A stretch of 6,236 bases of DNA from Pirellulaceae bacterium (GTDB lineage Bacteria; Planctomycetota; Planctomycetia; Pirellulales; Pirellulaceae): the NCBI GenBank assembly GCA_030744095.1, contig JASLRF010000614.1, forward strand, positions 1 through 6,236, written 5' to 3'. How positions within the stretch are numbered: position 1 is the stretch's first letter; each line of letters opens with the position of its first letter. The translations under genes and the position numbers were made by a program. The notes below the pieces were generated by a model that ran no database searches, was not told the DNA's origin, and saw only the letters and a list, made by a program, of their open reading frames with translations. Positions 5,507 to 6,236 of this stretch are shown in pieces.

Positions 5507-6236
5507 ATGACGACGGCAACGCTTATCCTCGATACCAAGGCCACCCTTGGCGAGGGCCCCATCTGGGATCCGCGCGCGAGCGTGCTCTGGTGGATTGACA
5601 TCAACGAACATCGGCTGCACCGCTATGACCCCAGTGTGAGGCAAGAGAGCGGCATCCAAAATGAAACGTACGACATTGGCCAGCGCATTGGCACTGTCGT
5701 ACCACGCTTGTCGGGTGGGCTGATGGTGGCCGTCGAGCACGGCTTTGCTTCCTACAATCCCGTGACACAGCACCTGGAAATCCTCGCCGATCCGGAAGCA
5801 CATTTACCGGGCAATCGGTTCAATGATGGTAAATGCGATCCGGCAGGTCGTTTCTGGGCCGGGACATTGCAATCGGTTGAAGAGGATATGAAGGCGGGGA
5901 CGCTGTACTGTATGTATCCTGACGGCCGTGTCGAGCCGCGTGTGCCGAGTGTTGGGATTTCGAACGGAATTGTTTGGACATCAGACAAGAGAACGATGTA
6001 CTTTATCGACAGCCCAACGCGTCGCGTCGACGCGTTCGACTACGACGACGCGACCGGAGAGATCTCCCATCGGCGGCCCGCCGTTGAACTCCCTGAAGGG
6101 CTCATCGTACCACACAAGTCGTTGGGCCAAAAAAAAGTTATCCGGGTCCGAATGTCTCCCAGGCGGTGGATAGGTCGTGGACACGTTGAAGGCCGATCCA
6201 AAGGGTTTGAGGGCCGGGGTGCGTGGACTTGCGAAT
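5507..6236 (+). CDS. SMP-30/gluconolactonase family protein, partial and disrupted at its 3' part
   Basis: Members are six-bladed beta-propeller lactonases that hydrolyse sugar lactones using one divalent metal. The frame runs from ATG at 5507 through 243 codons to the window edge without a stop. LGEGPIWD (14-21) supplies the first metal ligand Glu16. NRFNDGKCDPAGRFWAGT (103-120) is the family core motif with substrate-contacting Asn and Arg. ISNGIVW (151-157) supplies the second ligand Asn153. MYFIDS and VDAFDYDDATGEISHRR (164-190) match the next blade. After about residue 198 (VELPEG) the family would read PDGM, giving the third metal ligand Asp, then a W-A-GGG blade. Instead a basic, unrelated sequence follows, and no other plus frame restores the match. 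Normal length is about 290-300 residues. The start has only a weak ribosome-binding-site candidate (AGTGAAG). Identity is firm; integrity is doubtful. Confidence 0.88.
   Translation, partial: MTTATLILDTKATLGEGPIWDPRASVLWWIDINEHRLHRYDPSVRQESGIQNETYDIGQRIGTVVPRLSGGLMVAVEHGFASYNPVTQHLEILADPEAHLPGNRFNDGKCDPAGRFWAGTLQSVEEDMKAGTLYCMYPDGRVEPRVPSVGISNGIVWTSDKRTMYFIDSPTRRVDAFDYDDATGEISHRRPAVELPEGLIVPHKSLGQKKVIRVRMSPRRWIGRGHVEGRSKGFEGRGAWTCE
6101..6236. other. Unexplained terminal segment replacing the end of the SMP-30 gene
   Basis: From about 6101 no frame resembles the SMP-30 family. The SMP-30 frame continues open but yields a Lys/Arg/Gly-rich peptide. On the minus strand a frame is open from the window edge across the segment. 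It includes PFGSAFNVSTTYPPPGR and, further on, LAQRLVWYDEPFREF, and is more protein-like in composition, so it may be part of a foreign minus-strand gene. I do not recognise it. An 8-base A-run lies at 6129-6136. I saw no terminal inverted repeats of an insertion sequence at the junction. Confidence 0.4.

Noticed and set aside
4899..5519. A 206-residue minus-strand ORF opposite the orphan gene
   Set aside because: It is antisense to a gene with a strong ribosome binding site and coherent protein sequence, has no ribosome binding site of its own worth noting, and looks like a shadow frame.
6101..6236. Insertion sequence end or transposase fragment in the tail
   Set aside because: No terminal inverted repeat, target duplication or transposase motif is visible, and the window ends before any could be confirmed.
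1..6236. CRISPR array, tRNA, rRNA, phage or toxin-antitoxin modules
   Set aside because: No regularly spaced repeats, no tRNA-like cloverleaf I could find by eye, no rRNA signatures and no phage or toxin gene motifs.

Overview
The window looks like an ordinary chromosomal stretch from a bacterium, probably a planctomycete (Pirellulales-like). I infer this from protein flavour remembered from such genomes (the DRRGLG motif in the Fpg protein, the style of TrpB and TrpA, and the conserved 177-residue orphan), from moderately high GC, and from weak or absent Shine-Dalgarno sequences before most genes. I could run no searches, so this placement is tentative.

Layout from left to right. Bases 78-356 (+) encode ribosomal protein S20. 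Convergent to it is a minus-strand pair transcribed mutM then sugar isomerase: mutM/fpg (2090-1236) is followed after 6 nt by a xylose-isomerase-like TIM-barrel protein (1229-402). A 353-nt divergent intergenic region holds two perfect tandem hairpins and a tiny ORF with one Trp codon. It leads into trpB (2444-3664) and trpA (3747-4550), the two subunits of tryptophan synthase. A second intergenic region (4551-4892) carries competing hairpins after trpA and a cluster of short repeats. It ends in the strongest ribosome binding site of the window, in front of a conserved protein of unknown function (4893-5426). The last gene is an SMP-30/gluconolactonase-family protein starting at 5507 and open to the window edge.

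How the genes work together: TrpB and TrpA form the alpha2beta2 enzyme that makes tryptophan from indole-glycerol phosphate and serine. MutM removes oxidised purines from DNA. Its tightly coupled partner has the fold shared by endonuclease IV and sugar isomerases, but its motifs are those of a sugar isomerase. The other genes show no evident shared pathway.

The clearest anomaly is in the SMP-30 gene. It matches the family well to about codon 198 (base 6100), then the last ~136 bases stop resembling it in any plus frame. The third metal-binding Asp region is therefore missing. A chimeric assembly end or a real rearrangement are the main explanations. I found no convincing undescribed system; the noncoding regions are the most interesting parts after that junction.
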